Shown one piece after another: positions 7,581 to 15,148 of a stretch of DNA of 24,427 bases. Origin of the DNA: Verrucomicrobiota bacterium (GTDB lineage: Bacteria > Verrucomicrobiota > Verrucomicrobiia > Opitutales > Oceanipulchritudinaceae). Where the stretch lies: positions 1-24,427 of the forward strand of contig JAAAOD010000078.1 in NCBI GenBank assembly GCA_009908535.1, in the 5' to 3' direction. The notes below the pieces were generated by a model. That model was not told where the DNA came from. It ran no database searches and was given only the letters and a program-made list of their open reading frames with translations. Position numbers and translations under genes: made by a program. The stretch's first letter is position 1; each line of letters starts with the position of its first letter.

Positions 7581-8567
7581 ATGAGCCGGTTGTGTCGCAT
7601 GCGTTCCCTCCTCGCGAAATTGTTGTTGCGGATTTTCCCTTTCCTCGCCCTCGGGCTGGTCCTGTTGCGCATTTATCCGCGCGATCTGCTTCCCGGACTG
7701 GCCGGAATCTATTACCTGACGCCGACCCCGCTCATCGCGGCGGTTTTCCTTTTCCCCGCCTTTCTTCATGCCCTCTGGCAGCGACGGACGCGGCCACTTG
7801 TCCTGTACGGCCTTGGTAGCGTCCTCCTCGCCGCCTGGCCTTTCCGGGGCGTCCTCTTTCCGCCTCCGGAGGTGGATTTGCCCGCCGACAGCCGGAAGGT
7901 TGTCTTCTGGACACCCGATCATTACCAATTCACGAGCGTGGACGAGGGCTTCGCTTACCTCCGCGGCTTTGATGCCGATATCATCGGGCTTGTTGAGGGC
8001 AGCGTCGACATCGGGAGGCAACGCTGGCGCGCGAGCGAGTTATTTCCCAACTACACCATGGAACTGCTCGATTACTCCATGCTCGTTTTCCACCGCGGCC
8101 GCACCCTCGAACGCAGCTTCACTTTTGTGGGCGACGGACGCGGCGCGCTTTCCACCGTGGAGTTCGCTCTTCCGGACACCGGTCAACCCCTCCGGATCGC
8201 CCTCTATGATCAGGTCTCCAATCCCTTCCTCCACCGCAAAGATTCCCTCCGCGAAGCCGTCCGGATCCTCATGGAGAAACCCGATCTTCCCACCCTCCTG
8301 ATGGGGGATTTCAACCTCCCCAAGAGTTCCCTTCTCCTGCGTCCGGTACGGGAGCATTTTCAGGCAACCCAGCCCCGCGGACGCCTGGGCCTGCCCCACA
8401 CCTATCCGCGCTTCCTGCCCCTCGTCACCATTGATCAGGTCTGGACCCGGGGAAATTTCACCCTCCACGACGCCCGCATCCTCGACACCACCCTCAGCTG
8501 GCACCGCCCCATTGTCCTGAATCTCTCCCTGCATGGCACTTCCGGCAGAGCCCGAAAACCTCGATGA
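7581..8567 (+). CDS. Membrane-anchored endonuclease/exonuclease/phosphatase-fold protein
   Basis: A 328-residue protein with an N-terminal membrane region (hydrophobic segments about 11-31, 36-64 and 73-90), then an EEP domain from about residue 105 that would face the periplasm. Visible active-site elements are Glu139 (IIGLVEG), MGDFN (241-245), TIDQVW (283-288) and His308. Two family positions look altered: the usual Asn of the first strand appears to be replaced in VVFWTPD, and the final SDH is SWH, losing the Asp that normally pairs with the catalytic His. This resembles the uncharacterised YafD-like group; the substrate could be a phospholipid, sugar phosphate or nucleic acid. It is the last gene of the glycan cluster, 35 bp after the deacetylase. 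ATG 7599 is an alternative start. Its end overlaps the fur-type gene by 74 bp. Confidence 0.85.
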   Translation: MSRLCRMRSLLAKLLLRIFPFLALGLVLLRIYPRDLLPGLAGIYYLTPTPLIAAVFLFPAFLHALWQRRTRPLVLYGLGSVLLAAWPFRGVLFPPPEVDLPADSRKVVFWTPDHYQFTSVDEGFAYLRGFDADIIGLVEGSVDIGRQRWRASELFPNYTMELLDYSMLVFHRGRTLERSFTFVGDGRGALSTVEFALPDTGQPLRIALYDQVSNPFLHRKDSLREAVRILMEKPDLPTLLMGDFNLPKSSLLLRPVREHFQATQPRGRLGLPHTYPRFLPLVTIDQVWTRGNFTLHDARILDTTLSWHRPIVLNLSLHGTSGRARKPR

Positions 8568-8973
8568 CGTGCGAGACATTGGTGAATCCAAGGGCCGCCG
8601 CCCGTTCCTCCAATTCGTGACCGGTGCAAATCTCCAATGGTTCCGCACGATGGCAGCGACGGCATACGATGTGGTGAAAATGCCTGTCCGGACGCACCGC
8701 CTCGAACAACTGCACGCCGTCCTCCAGGACTATGCCCTGCAGGAGGTTGTGTTCGCGCAGGGCCTCCAGGTTCCGGTACACCGTTACCAGATCCGTCTCC
8801 GCAAGTCCCGCGCGGCGGCGGATCTCCTCCGCTTTGAGCGGCTGGCTGGCGACCGCCAGCACCCCCATCACCGCCTTGCGCGGCTGCGTCATGCGCTGGC
8901 CGTTGCGCCGGAAGGCCGCCTCCGCCACGTCCGTCCACGATCTCCCCGTCTGCCTGTCTGCCTCTGCGCACAT
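8494..8973 (-). CDS. Fur/Zur-family metal-responsive transcriptional regulator
   Basis: A 159-residue regulator. The N-terminal winged helix includes TQPRKAVMGVL (29-39) and the recognition-helix segment TDLVTVYRNLEAL (60-72). The dimerisation domain has the histidine cluster HFHH (98-101) and two CxxC pairs, Cys104/Cys107 and Cys143/Cys146, which form the structural zinc site. This paired-cysteine layout suits Fur, Zur or PerR; I lean to Zur-like from the HFHHIVCRRC block, but the sensed metal cannot be assigned. The ATG at 8971-8973 is the first plausible start downstream of the palindrome. Two CxxC cysteines lie inside the region that overlaps the convergent EEP gene. Upstream on the same strand is uvrA, separated by the 60-bp palindrome, so read-through from uvrA is possible if the hairpin does not terminate transcription. 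Confidence 0.92.
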   Translation of the reverse strand: MCAEADRQTGRSWTDVAEAAFRRNGQRMTQPRKAVMGVLAVASQPLKAEEIRRRAGLAETDLVTVYRNLEALREHNLLQGIVLEDGVQLFEAVRPDRHFHHIVCRRCHRAEPLEICTGHELEERAAALGFTNVSHVIEVFGLCRKCHAGRDSGQWGGAS

Positions 8974-9011
8974 TCTCCCACTATGCCCCCTCCCCGCTTT
9001 CCCGGCAAGCA

Positions 9012-9071
9012 CAGGTAAAGGGGTCAGACCGTGGATTTTGGCCAAAATCCACGGTCTGACCCCTTTACCTG
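9012..9071. repeat. Perfect 60-bp palindrome (REP-like element) overlapping the uvrA stop
   Basis: Every base from 9012 to 9041 pairs with 9071 down to 9042, centred on TTTTGGCCAAAA at 9036-9047. Each arm carries GGTAAAGGGGTCAGACCG (left arm 9014-9031). The uvrA stop (TTA on the plus strand, 9065-9067) and its last Arg codon lie in the right arm. Part of the right arm recurs at window positions 1-14, so it is likely a dispersed repeat. RNA from either strand would fold into a hairpin of nearly 30 bp. No T-run follows on either side, so simple intrinsic termination is not supported. Confidence 0.95.
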
Positions 9072-11929
9072 AAAAAGCGCGCGGTAACGCTTTGCGGGGT
9101 ATGGGGAAGGTCGAAGAGAGGACCCGAGAAGAGGAGCCGGCCGCCCTCGTCGCCGCCCCCGGGTCCGAGGTCGACGATCCAGTCGGCGAGACGGATGAGG
9201 TCAGTGTTATGCTCGATGAGAAGGAGGGTGTGACCCTGTTCGCGGAGCTCAAAGAGGAGGTTGGCGAGGTGCTGGATATCGACCCAGTGGAGACCGGTGG
9301 TCGGCTCATCAAGGAGGTAGAGGTTACGACCGGCGCGGCTTTTACTGAGTTCGAGGGAGAGCTTGAGCCGCTGGGCTTCACCTCCACTCAGGGTGGGGGC
9401 GGCCTGGCCGAGACGAAGGTAGCCGAGGCCGACCTTACGGAGGGTTTCCAGTTTGGAGAGCATTTTCGGTTGTCGGGCGAAGAGGGCGGCCGCCTCGTCG
9501 ACGGTCATTTCAAGGACATCGGCGATACTGGCCCCACGGAAACGCACCTCGAGGGTTTCGCGGTTGTAGCGACGGCCCTGGCAACTGGGGCATTCGGAAT
9601 AAACATCGCCCATGAACTGCATGTCCATGCGGATAACCCCGTCGCCCTGGCAGCGCTCACAGCGCCCGCCCCTGACATTAAAAGAAAAGCGGCCCGGCCC
9701 GTAGCCACGCACCCTGGCGAGCGGGGTTTTGGCGAAGAGCCGGCGCAACTCGTCGAAGAGCTTGGTAAAGGTGGCGGGATTGGAGCGGGGGCTGCGGCCG
9801 ATGGGTGCCTGGTCGACGCGCACGACCCGGTCGAAATGATCGAGGCCGTCGATCCCGTCATGCCTTCCGGGGACCTCGCGGGCTCTGTTGAGGCGAAAAG
9901 CGGCGGCCTTCCCCAGGATGTCGTTCACGAGGGTGCTTTTGCCGGAGCCACTGACCCCGGTGACGATGGTGAGCAGTCCGACAGGAAAGGCGACGTCGAT
10001 GCCGCGGAGGTTATGTTCGCGGGCGCCGCGAACGGTGAGCCATTCCATGCCGGGGCCGCGCATGGGAACCGGTCGTTCCACCTTCGCGCGTCCGCTCAGG
10101 AAAGCGCCGGTCTGGGAGGATTTGCCCGCCTCCGCCTCCGCCACACTGCCCTGGAAGAGAATGCGCCCTCCGGCATCCCCGGCCCCGGGCCCGATTTCAA
10201 CGAGGTGGTCTGCCGCCCGGATAACCTCCGGGTCATGCTCGACGACGAGGACGGAATTCCCGGCATCGCGGAGATTGCGCAAGGTCCGCAGCAGGTCCGC
10301 AGTATTGGCGGGATGAAGGCCGATCGTCGGCTCGTCGAGAACATAGGTCACGCCGACGAGGCCCATGCCGACCTGGGTACCGAGACGGACCCTTTGCGAT
10401 TCGCCACCGCTGAGGGAGGCATAAGGCCGATCGAGGCTGAGGTAATGAAGTCCCACCTCATTGAGGAAATGCAGGCGGCTGCGCAGGCCCTGGACGGCTT
10501 CGGCGAAGGCGGGCAAGTCGAGTCCTGCGGCAAAGGCAAGGGCATCGCGCAGGTTCATGGCGAGGAAAGCGGGATAGGAGCAACCGCCAACAAAGACGTG
10601 GCGGCTAATATCGGAGAGTCTTTTCCCTTCGCAGGCGGGACAGGGCTGGCGCACCTGAAAGGCCATGAGCCGGTGCCGCAGGCCGTCGCTGCGGGTATTT
10701 TTGCGTGTCTCCTCGAGGTCGGCGAGCACCCCATGAAAGGGCAATTCCTCCGGCTTGTGGTTGCCCGGTTGGGTTTTGAAGAGGAAAGTACGCTCCCCGG
10801 CCCCGTGGAGGAGGACCTGTCGGGTCGCCTCATCGAGATCCCGCCATGGAAGTTTCGGGTCGAAGGGCAATTGTTCGGCGAGTTGTTTCAGGAGGGCGTT
10901 GCGCTGGATGATCATCCGCTTCGACCCCAGCCGCCACGGTTTGATGGCTCCGCCGCGCACCGTTTTGGAAGGATCCGGCACGACGAGATCGGCACTGAAC
11001 TGCATTGTTTCCCCAAGGCCGCCGCAAAGCGGGCAGGCCCCGGCGGGATGATCGTGGGAAAAGTGCTTCGGGGTGAGGCCGGGGTAAGTCTCGCCGCAGA
11101 TTTCGCAGGCATGGTGCTGTCCGAGGGGGATCTCCCGCCATTGCGCCTTGCGATCGAACTGAACAAGGGCCATGGCGCGGTTATCCCCTTCGCGAAAGGC
11201 CAACTCGAGCGAATCGGAAAGGCGGCTGCGCTGATCGGGCCGGAGAACAAGCCGGTCGATGACAAGGTCCATGACGTGCGCGCGTCCATCCGCCGGCAGG
11301 ATGTCCGGTTCCTCCAGCTCCCTAATCTGGCCATCCACCCGCACACGCAGGAAGCCCTTCTGGCGCAGGTGCGGCACTTCCTCGGCGAGGACCGAGCCTT
11401 TAGCCGTCATGTAAGGCGCGAGGAGGATGAGGCGACCGCCTTCCGCCTCCCTGAAAAGGCGTTCCACCCCGTCGTCGAGGGTCTGCGGCACGATACGCCC
11501 GCCATCTTTCGGGCAGAAGGCCTCCCCGGCGTGCGCCCAGAGCAGCCGCGCGTAGTCGGCAATCTCCGTAATCGAGGCCACCGTACTGCGCGGGTTGCTG
11601 CCGCTGCCGGTCCGTTGCTCGATGGCAATCACCGGGGTCAGGCCTTCGATGTAATCCACCTCGGGCCGTTCCACCTGTTCCATCACCTGGCGGGCCCGCG
11701 TGGAGAGGCTGTCCATGAATTTACGGTAGCCCTCGGCAAAGATGGTATCGAAAGCGAGGGAGGACTTCCCCGAACCACTGACCCCGGTGATGACGACCAA
11801 CCGCTCCCGGGGAAGGTCGAGATCGACATTCCTGAGGTTGTGGACGCGGGCCCCCTTGATGCGCATCCACTTTGCGGCAGAAACCCTGTCCCCCTCTATG
11901 ACCTGAATTCGGGAATTGTCTTGGCCCAT
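9065..11929 (-). CDS. uvrA: Excinuclease ABC subunit A
   Basis: A 954-residue DNA-damage recognition ATPase of nucleotide excision repair, close to the usual 940-960. It has two ABC modules: Walker A GVSGSGKSS near 49-57 and GVSGSGKST near 655-663, with signature motifs LSGGESQR and LSGGEAQR and Walker B segments ending in LDEPT. Zinc modules are present: CEIC and CPLC (about 273-300) and CERC and CPSC (about 755-780). The region between the first Walker motif and the first zinc module is long enough to include the UvrB-binding domain, so this looks like a functional UvrA1 rather than a short UvrA2. Start choice is uncertain: family members normally begin near the MRIKGARVHNL segment, which here starts at an internal ATG (11866). 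That shorter start would also leave more room for the divergent promoters. Confidence 0.96.
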   Translation of the reverse strand: MGQDNSRIQVIEGDRVSAAKWMRIKGARVHNLRNVDLDLPRERLVVITGVSGSGKSSLAFDTIFAEGYRKFMDSLSTRARQVMEQVERPEVDYIEGLTPVIAIEQRTGSGSNPRSTVASITEIADYARLLWAHAGEAFCPKDGGRIVPQTLDDGVERLFREAEGGRLILLAPYMTAKGSVLAEEVPHLRQKGFLRVRVDGQIRELEEPDILPADGRAHVMDLVIDRLVLRPDQRSRLSDSLELAFREGDNRAMALVQFDRKAQWREIPLGQHHACEICGETYPGLTPKHFSHDHPAGACPLCGGLGETMQFSADLVVPDPSKTVRGGAIKPWRLGSKRMIIQRNALLKQLAEQLPFDPKLPWRDLDEATRQVLLHGAGERTFLFKTQPGNHKPEELPFHGVLADLEETRKNTRSDGLRHRLMAFQVRQPCPACEGKRLSDISRHVFVGGCSYPAFLAMNLRDALAFAAGLDLPAFAEAVQGLRSRLHFLNEVGLHYLSLDRPYASLSGGESQRVRLGTQVGMGLVGVTYVLDEPTIGLHPANTADLLRTLRNLRDAGNSVLVVEHDPEVIRAADHLVEIGPGAGDAGGRILFQGSVAEAEAGKSSQTGAFLSGRAKVERPVPMRGPGMEWLTVRGAREHNLRGIDVAFPVGLLTIVTGVSGSGKSTLVNDILGKAAAFRLNRAREVPGRHDGIDGLDHFDRVVRVDQAPIGRSPRSNPATFTKLFDELRRLFAKTPLARVRGYGPGRFSFNVRGGRCERCQGDGVIRMDMQFMGDVYSECPSCQGRRYNRETLEVRFRGASIADVLEMTVDEAAALFARQPKMLSKLETLRKVGLGYLRLGQAAPTLSGGEAQRLKLSLELSKSRAGRNLYLLDEPTTGLHWVDIQHLANLLFELREQGHTLLLIEHNTDLIRLADWIVDLGPGGGDEGGRLLFSGPLFDLPHTPQSVTARFFR

Positions 11930-11955
11930 CTCCCTGCTACTTTTCAGGGCAAGCT

Positions 11956-12246
11956 ATGAAACGCAACACCCCCATCCTCTATATCAAGCCCGGTTGTCCT
12001 TGGTGCCGGGAAGCGTTGTCCTTTTTCTCCCAGCATGGGGTCGAAGTCGAAGTCCGGGACGTCAACGCCGACTCGCGGAACCTGCAGCGCATGATCGAGG
12101 CCAGTGGGCAGACCCTCACACCGACCTTCGAATTCGGGGAATTCATTGTCGCGGATTTCTCGGTGGAGGAATTCCAGGATGAGCTTTCCCAGGTTCCCGA
12201 AGTGGCCCAGCAACTCGGTTTCGGCGAAAGCGAAGACTGGAACTGA
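11956..12246 (+). CDS. Glutaredoxin-family thiol oxidoreductase
   Basis: A 96-residue protein with the thioredoxin fold. The redox motif is CPWC (Cys14-Cys17), close to the dithiol CPYC of classical glutaredoxins. The cis-proline is in TP (Thr55-Pro56), followed by FEFGEFIVADFS, which stands in for the usual glutathione-binding loop and lacks the canonical GGxxD, so glutathione specificity is uncertain. A GGG at 11947-11949 lies six bases before the ATG, in a weak ribosome-binding site. The gene diverges from uvrA with only 26 bp between if the longer uvrA start is used, and converges on asnS with 18 bp between. Confidence 0.9.
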   Translation: MKRNTPILYIKPGCPWCREALSFFSQHGVEVEVRDVNADSRNLQRMIEASGQTLTPTFEFGEFIVADFSVEEFQDELSQVPEVAQQLGFGESEDWN

Positions 12247-12264
12247 GGCCCCACGTCCGCTGCT

Positions 12265-13650
12265 TCAAAAAGCGGCGTTCCCGGGGGTGCGGGCAAAGGG
12301 AATGACATCGCGGATGTTCCCGACCCCGGTCACGAACATCAGCATGCGTTCGAATCCGAGGCCGAACCCCGCATGCGGGGCGCTGCCGAAGCGGCGCAAG
12401 TCGCGGTACCAGCCGTACTCCTCCTTGTCGAGGCCGTGGGCCTCCATGGCCGCGTCGAGGCGGTCAAGCCGTTCTTCGCGCTGGCTTCCCCCGATGATCT
12501 CCCCGATTCCGGGGACGAGGACATCCATCGCCGCCACCGTTTGCCCGTCATCGTTCCGCCGCATGTAAAAGGGTTTGATGCTCTGCGGGTAGTCATGCAC
12601 GGTGACCGGCCGACGGAAGTGCTCTTCCGTGAGCCAGCGTTCATGCTCGCTTTGCAGGTTGGCGCCGTATTCGGGGGCGAAATCGAATTTCTTTCCGCTG
12701 TCCTGCAGCAACTTGACCGCCTCGCTGTAGCTCAGCCGCTGGAAAGGCCGCTCGAGGACAAAGCGCAGCCGCTCGTGCAGGCCCTTGTCGACAAACTTTC
12801 CAAAGAGGGCGAGGTCCTCCGCACAGTGCTCAAGCAGATCCGCAATGAGCTGCTTGATGAAGTCCTCGGCGAGATCCATATCCCCGGAAAGGTCGCAGAA
12901 GGCCACCTCCGGCTCGATCATCCAGAACTCGCTGGCATGCCGGGAAGTATTCGAATTCTCAGCACGGAAGGTGGGCCCGAAGGTGTAGACCCTGCCGTGG
13001 GACAGGGCGAAAATCTCCGCCTCCAGCTGGCCGCTGACGGTAAGGTAGGTCGGCCGCGCGAAAAAGTCCTGTTCGTAATCGACGTCGGCCGCGGCCGTTT
13101 TCGGGGCTGCTCCCGGGTCGAGAGTGGTGACCCGGAACAGTTCCCCCGCCCCCTCGCAGTCGCTGGAGGTGATGACGGGGGTGTGGACATAAAGGAAATC
13201 CCGTTCCTGGAAGTAGCGGTGGATGGCGTAGGCGAGACGCGAGCGCACGCGGAAGACGGCCCCGAACAGATTGGAGCGCGGCCGCAGGTGTGCGATCTCG
13301 CGCAGGTATTCGAGGCTGTGCCGCTTCTTCTGCAGGGGATAGCTCTCCTCGGCCCTGCCGACGAGATCGAGCTCCGAAGCCTTGATCTCGAAGGACTGCC
13401 CTTGGCCCTGGCTTTCCACAAGCTCGCCGGCCACGCGCACCGCAGAACCTGTCGTGAAATCTCCGATACGCTCATAGCCGGGGCACTCCGCGTCGACGAT
13501 CACCTGCAGATTCGCGAGGCAGCTGCCGTCATTCAGTTCGACAAAGGAAAACCCCTTGGCATCGCGGCGGGTGCGGATCCAGGCCCGCACCTCGACGGGG
13601 CGGGGAACCCCCTCCGCCCGCAAGGCTTCTCGTACGGTCATTCGCGTCAT
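12265..13650 (-). CDS. asnS: Asparaginyl-tRNA synthetase
   Basis: A 461-residue class IIb aminoacyl-tRNA synthetase that charges tRNA-Asn. The N-terminal OB-fold anticodon-binding domain spans about 1-115 (VRAWIRTRRDAKGFSFVELNDGS). The catalytic domain contains motif 2 (FRAENSNTSRHASEFWMIEPE), whose SNT(S)RH pattern is typical of AsnRS rather than AspRS, and motif 3 (GFGLGFERMLM) near the C-terminus, followed by IRDVIPFARTP. Length matches bacterial AsnRS, about 460-470. ATG 13641 is an alternative start three codons in. It follows gdhA on the same strand after 38 bp, so the two may be cotranscribed. A small hairpin (12257-12275) spans the stop codon. Confidence 0.97.
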   Translation of the reverse strand: MTRMTVREALRAEGVPRPVEVRAWIRTRRDAKGFSFVELNDGSCLANLQVIVDAECPGYERIGDFTTGSAVRVAGELVESQGQGQSFEIKASELDLVGRAEESYPLQKKRHSLEYLREIAHLRPRSNLFGAVFRVRSRLAYAIHRYFQERDFLYVHTPVITSSDCEGAGELFRVTTLDPGAAPKTAAADVDYEQDFFARPTYLTVSGQLEAEIFALSHGRVYTFGPTFRAENSNTSRHASEFWMIEPEVAFCDLSGDMDLAEDFIKQLIADLLEHCAEDLALFGKFVDKGLHERLRFVLERPFQRLSYSEAVKLLQDSGKKFDFAPEYGANLQSEHERWLTEEHFRRPVTVHDYPQSIKPFYMRRNDDGQTVAAMDVLVPGIGEIIGGSQREERLDRLDAAMEAHGLDKEEYGWYRDLRRFGSAPHAGFGLGFERMLMFVTGVGNIRDVIPFARTPGNAAF

Positions 13651-13688
13651 GGGCCGGAACCTTGTCGGGCCTGTCCGCGTTTTGCAAG

Positions 13689-15047
13689 CTACAGCAGCCC
13701 GTGCGAAATCATCGCCTGCGCGACGCGGAGAAAGCCGCCGATATTGGCCCCGTCGACGTAATTGCCGTCCCTGCTGTATTTGTCGGCATAGTGCCGGCAG
13801 GTCCCATGGATGTCGGCCATGGTCTCCTTGAGCTTGCGATCCACTTCCGCGAAGGTCCAGCTGGCCCAGGCCGCGTTCTGCTGCATCTCGAGGGCGGAGA
13901 CCGCCACCCCGCCGGCATTCGCGGCCTTGCCGGGGCCGAAGAGGATGCCGCGCTCGAGAAACAGCTCCACCGCTTCCGGGGTCGAAGGCATGTTGGCGCC
14001 CTCGCTCACCGCGATGCAGCCATTCTCGAGAAGCTCCGCGGCCTGCTCGCCATTGAGTTCATTCTGGGTCGCACAGGGAAGGGCCACATCGCAGGGAAGG
14101 GACCAGATCGTCCCGGGGTCGCCCTCCTTGAAGCGGGCTTTCGGGCGACGTTCCGCGTAGGTCTGCAGCCGCCCGCGTTCGATCTCCTTGACCTCCCGCA
14201 ACTGTTCCCAGTCGAGGCCACCCGGTTCGTGAACCACTCCGCCGGAGTCGGAACAGGCCACCACGCGCGCGCCAAGGTCCATCAGCTTGCGGATCGCGTA
14301 GAGGGCGACATTTCCGGAACCGGACACGATCGCCACCTTGTCCTGCAAATCCTCCCCGCGCTGCTTCAACATCTCCTCGAGGAAATAAACCGCCCCGAAA
14401 CCGGTCGCCTCCCTGCGGACGAGAGAACCGCCCCATGCGGTATCCTTGCCGGTGATGACGCCAAGGTCGTAGCGCCTGGTGAGCCGTTTGTACTGACCGA
14501 ACAGATACCCGATTTCCCGCCCGCCGACGCCGATATCGCCCGCCGGCACATCCTCGCTGGGACCGATGTGACGGTAAAGCTCCGTCATGAAGGCCTGGCA
14601 AAAGCGCATGACCTCGCCATCGCTCTTCCCTTTGGGATCAAAATCACTGCCGCCCTTGGCTCCTCCGATGGAGAGTCCGGTGAGACTGTTTTTGAAAATC
14701 TGCTCGAACCCTAGGAACTTGATCACCCCGAGGTTCACGGTGGGATGAAAGCGCAGGCCGCCCTTGTAGGGACCGAGGGCGCTGTTGAACTTAATCCGGA
14801 AACCGCGGTTGACCCGGACCCTGCCCTCATCGTCCTGCCAGACGATATGGAAAATCAGCTGTCGCTCCGGCTCACAGATCCGCTCCAGAATACCGTTATC
14901 CTCCACCTGTGGAAAGGCGTCGAGGACGGGCCCGAGGGAATGCAGCACCTCCTCGACCGCCTGGATAAAAATTGGTTCGGAGTGGTTCCGTTCATGGACC
15001 CAATCCAGGGTGCGGCGGATCGGATCGGGCAGGGAGGACGATTTCAT
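13689..15047 (-). CDS. gdhA: NADP-type glutamate dehydrogenase
   Basis: A 452-residue enzyme that reductively aminates 2-oxoglutarate to glutamate, joining ammonium assimilation to carbon metabolism. The substrate-binding Lys95 (PYKGGLRFHP) and catalytic Lys131 (GGAKGGSDFDPKG) align with Lys92 and Lys128 of the E. coli hexameric GdhA, and the Rossmann glycine motif (SGSGNVALYA) follows near 240. Length and block structure fit the small NADP-dependent class. The frame stays open upstream to 15146, but the ATG at 15047 gives the family N-terminus and sits next to a promoter-like sequence. It diverges from the LOV kinase gene across about 100 bp. Glutamate is also a common osmolyte, which may matter given the nearby mscS and mrp genes. 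Confidence 0.97.
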   Translation of the reverse strand: MKSSSLPDPIRRTLDWVHERNHSEPIFIQAVEEVLHSLGPVLDAFPQVEDNGILERICEPERQLIFHIVWQDDEGRVRVNRGFRIKFNSALGPYKGGLRFHPTVNLGVIKFLGFEQIFKNSLTGLSIGGAKGGSDFDPKGKSDGEVMRFCQAFMTELYRHIGPSEDVPAGDIGVGGREIGYLFGQYKRLTRRYDLGVITGKDTAWGGSLVRREATGFGAVYFLEEMLKQRGEDLQDKVAIVSGSGNVALYAIRKLMDLGARVVACSDSGGVVHEPGGLDWEQLREVKEIERGRLQTYAERRPKARFKEGDPGTIWSLPCDVALPCATQNELNGEQAAELLENGCIAVSEGANMPSTPEAVELFLERGILFGPGKAANAGGVAVSALEMQQNAAWASWTFAEVDRKLKETMADIHGTCRHYADKYSRDGNYVDGANIGGFLRVAQAMISHGLL

Positions 15048-15054
15048 GAAGGAA

Positions 15055-15082
15055 AGGATAGGTGCCCGGGAAAGCGAGGCAA
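15055..15082 (-). promoter_or_regulatory. Candidate gdhA promoter with very short or no leader
   Basis: On the minus strand TTGCCT (15082-15077) and TATCCT (15060-15055) are 16 bases apart, each matching four of six consensus bases. The -10 box ends seven bases before the gdhA ATG at 15047, so transcription would begin at or next to the start codon, and no Shine-Dalgarno sequence is visible. This would fit a leaderless mRNA. Consensus matches are modest. Confidence 0.3.
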
Positions 15083-15148
15083 CGGCGGAAAAAGCTTTTC
15101 CAAGCTTTCCATTGCGCGACGCTTCGATCTGCGCAGAGTATTGCACAG

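Noticed and set aside
8732..11959. A 1075-codon open frame on the plus strand antisense to uvrA
   Set aside because: It runs opposite a gene with complete UvrA motifs; its protein has no recognisable domain and low-complexity Gly/Glu/Ala content typical of antisense frames in high-GC DNA.
12257..12275. Small hairpin at the asnS/glutaredoxin convergence as an intrinsic terminator
   Set aside because: Only a five-base stem with a nine-base loop and no T-run on either strand; too weak to list as a terminator.
12373..13761. 462-codon plus-strand frame antisense to asnS
   Set aside because: asnS on the other strand has full class II synthetase motifs; the antisense product has no family features.
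15087..15110. Near-palindrome around AAGCTTTTCC with a repeated AAGCTTTCC in the gdhA/LOV-kinase gap as a LytTR operator
   Set aside because: It is short and does not show the spaced direct-repeat pattern expected for LytTR binding; left as unsupported.
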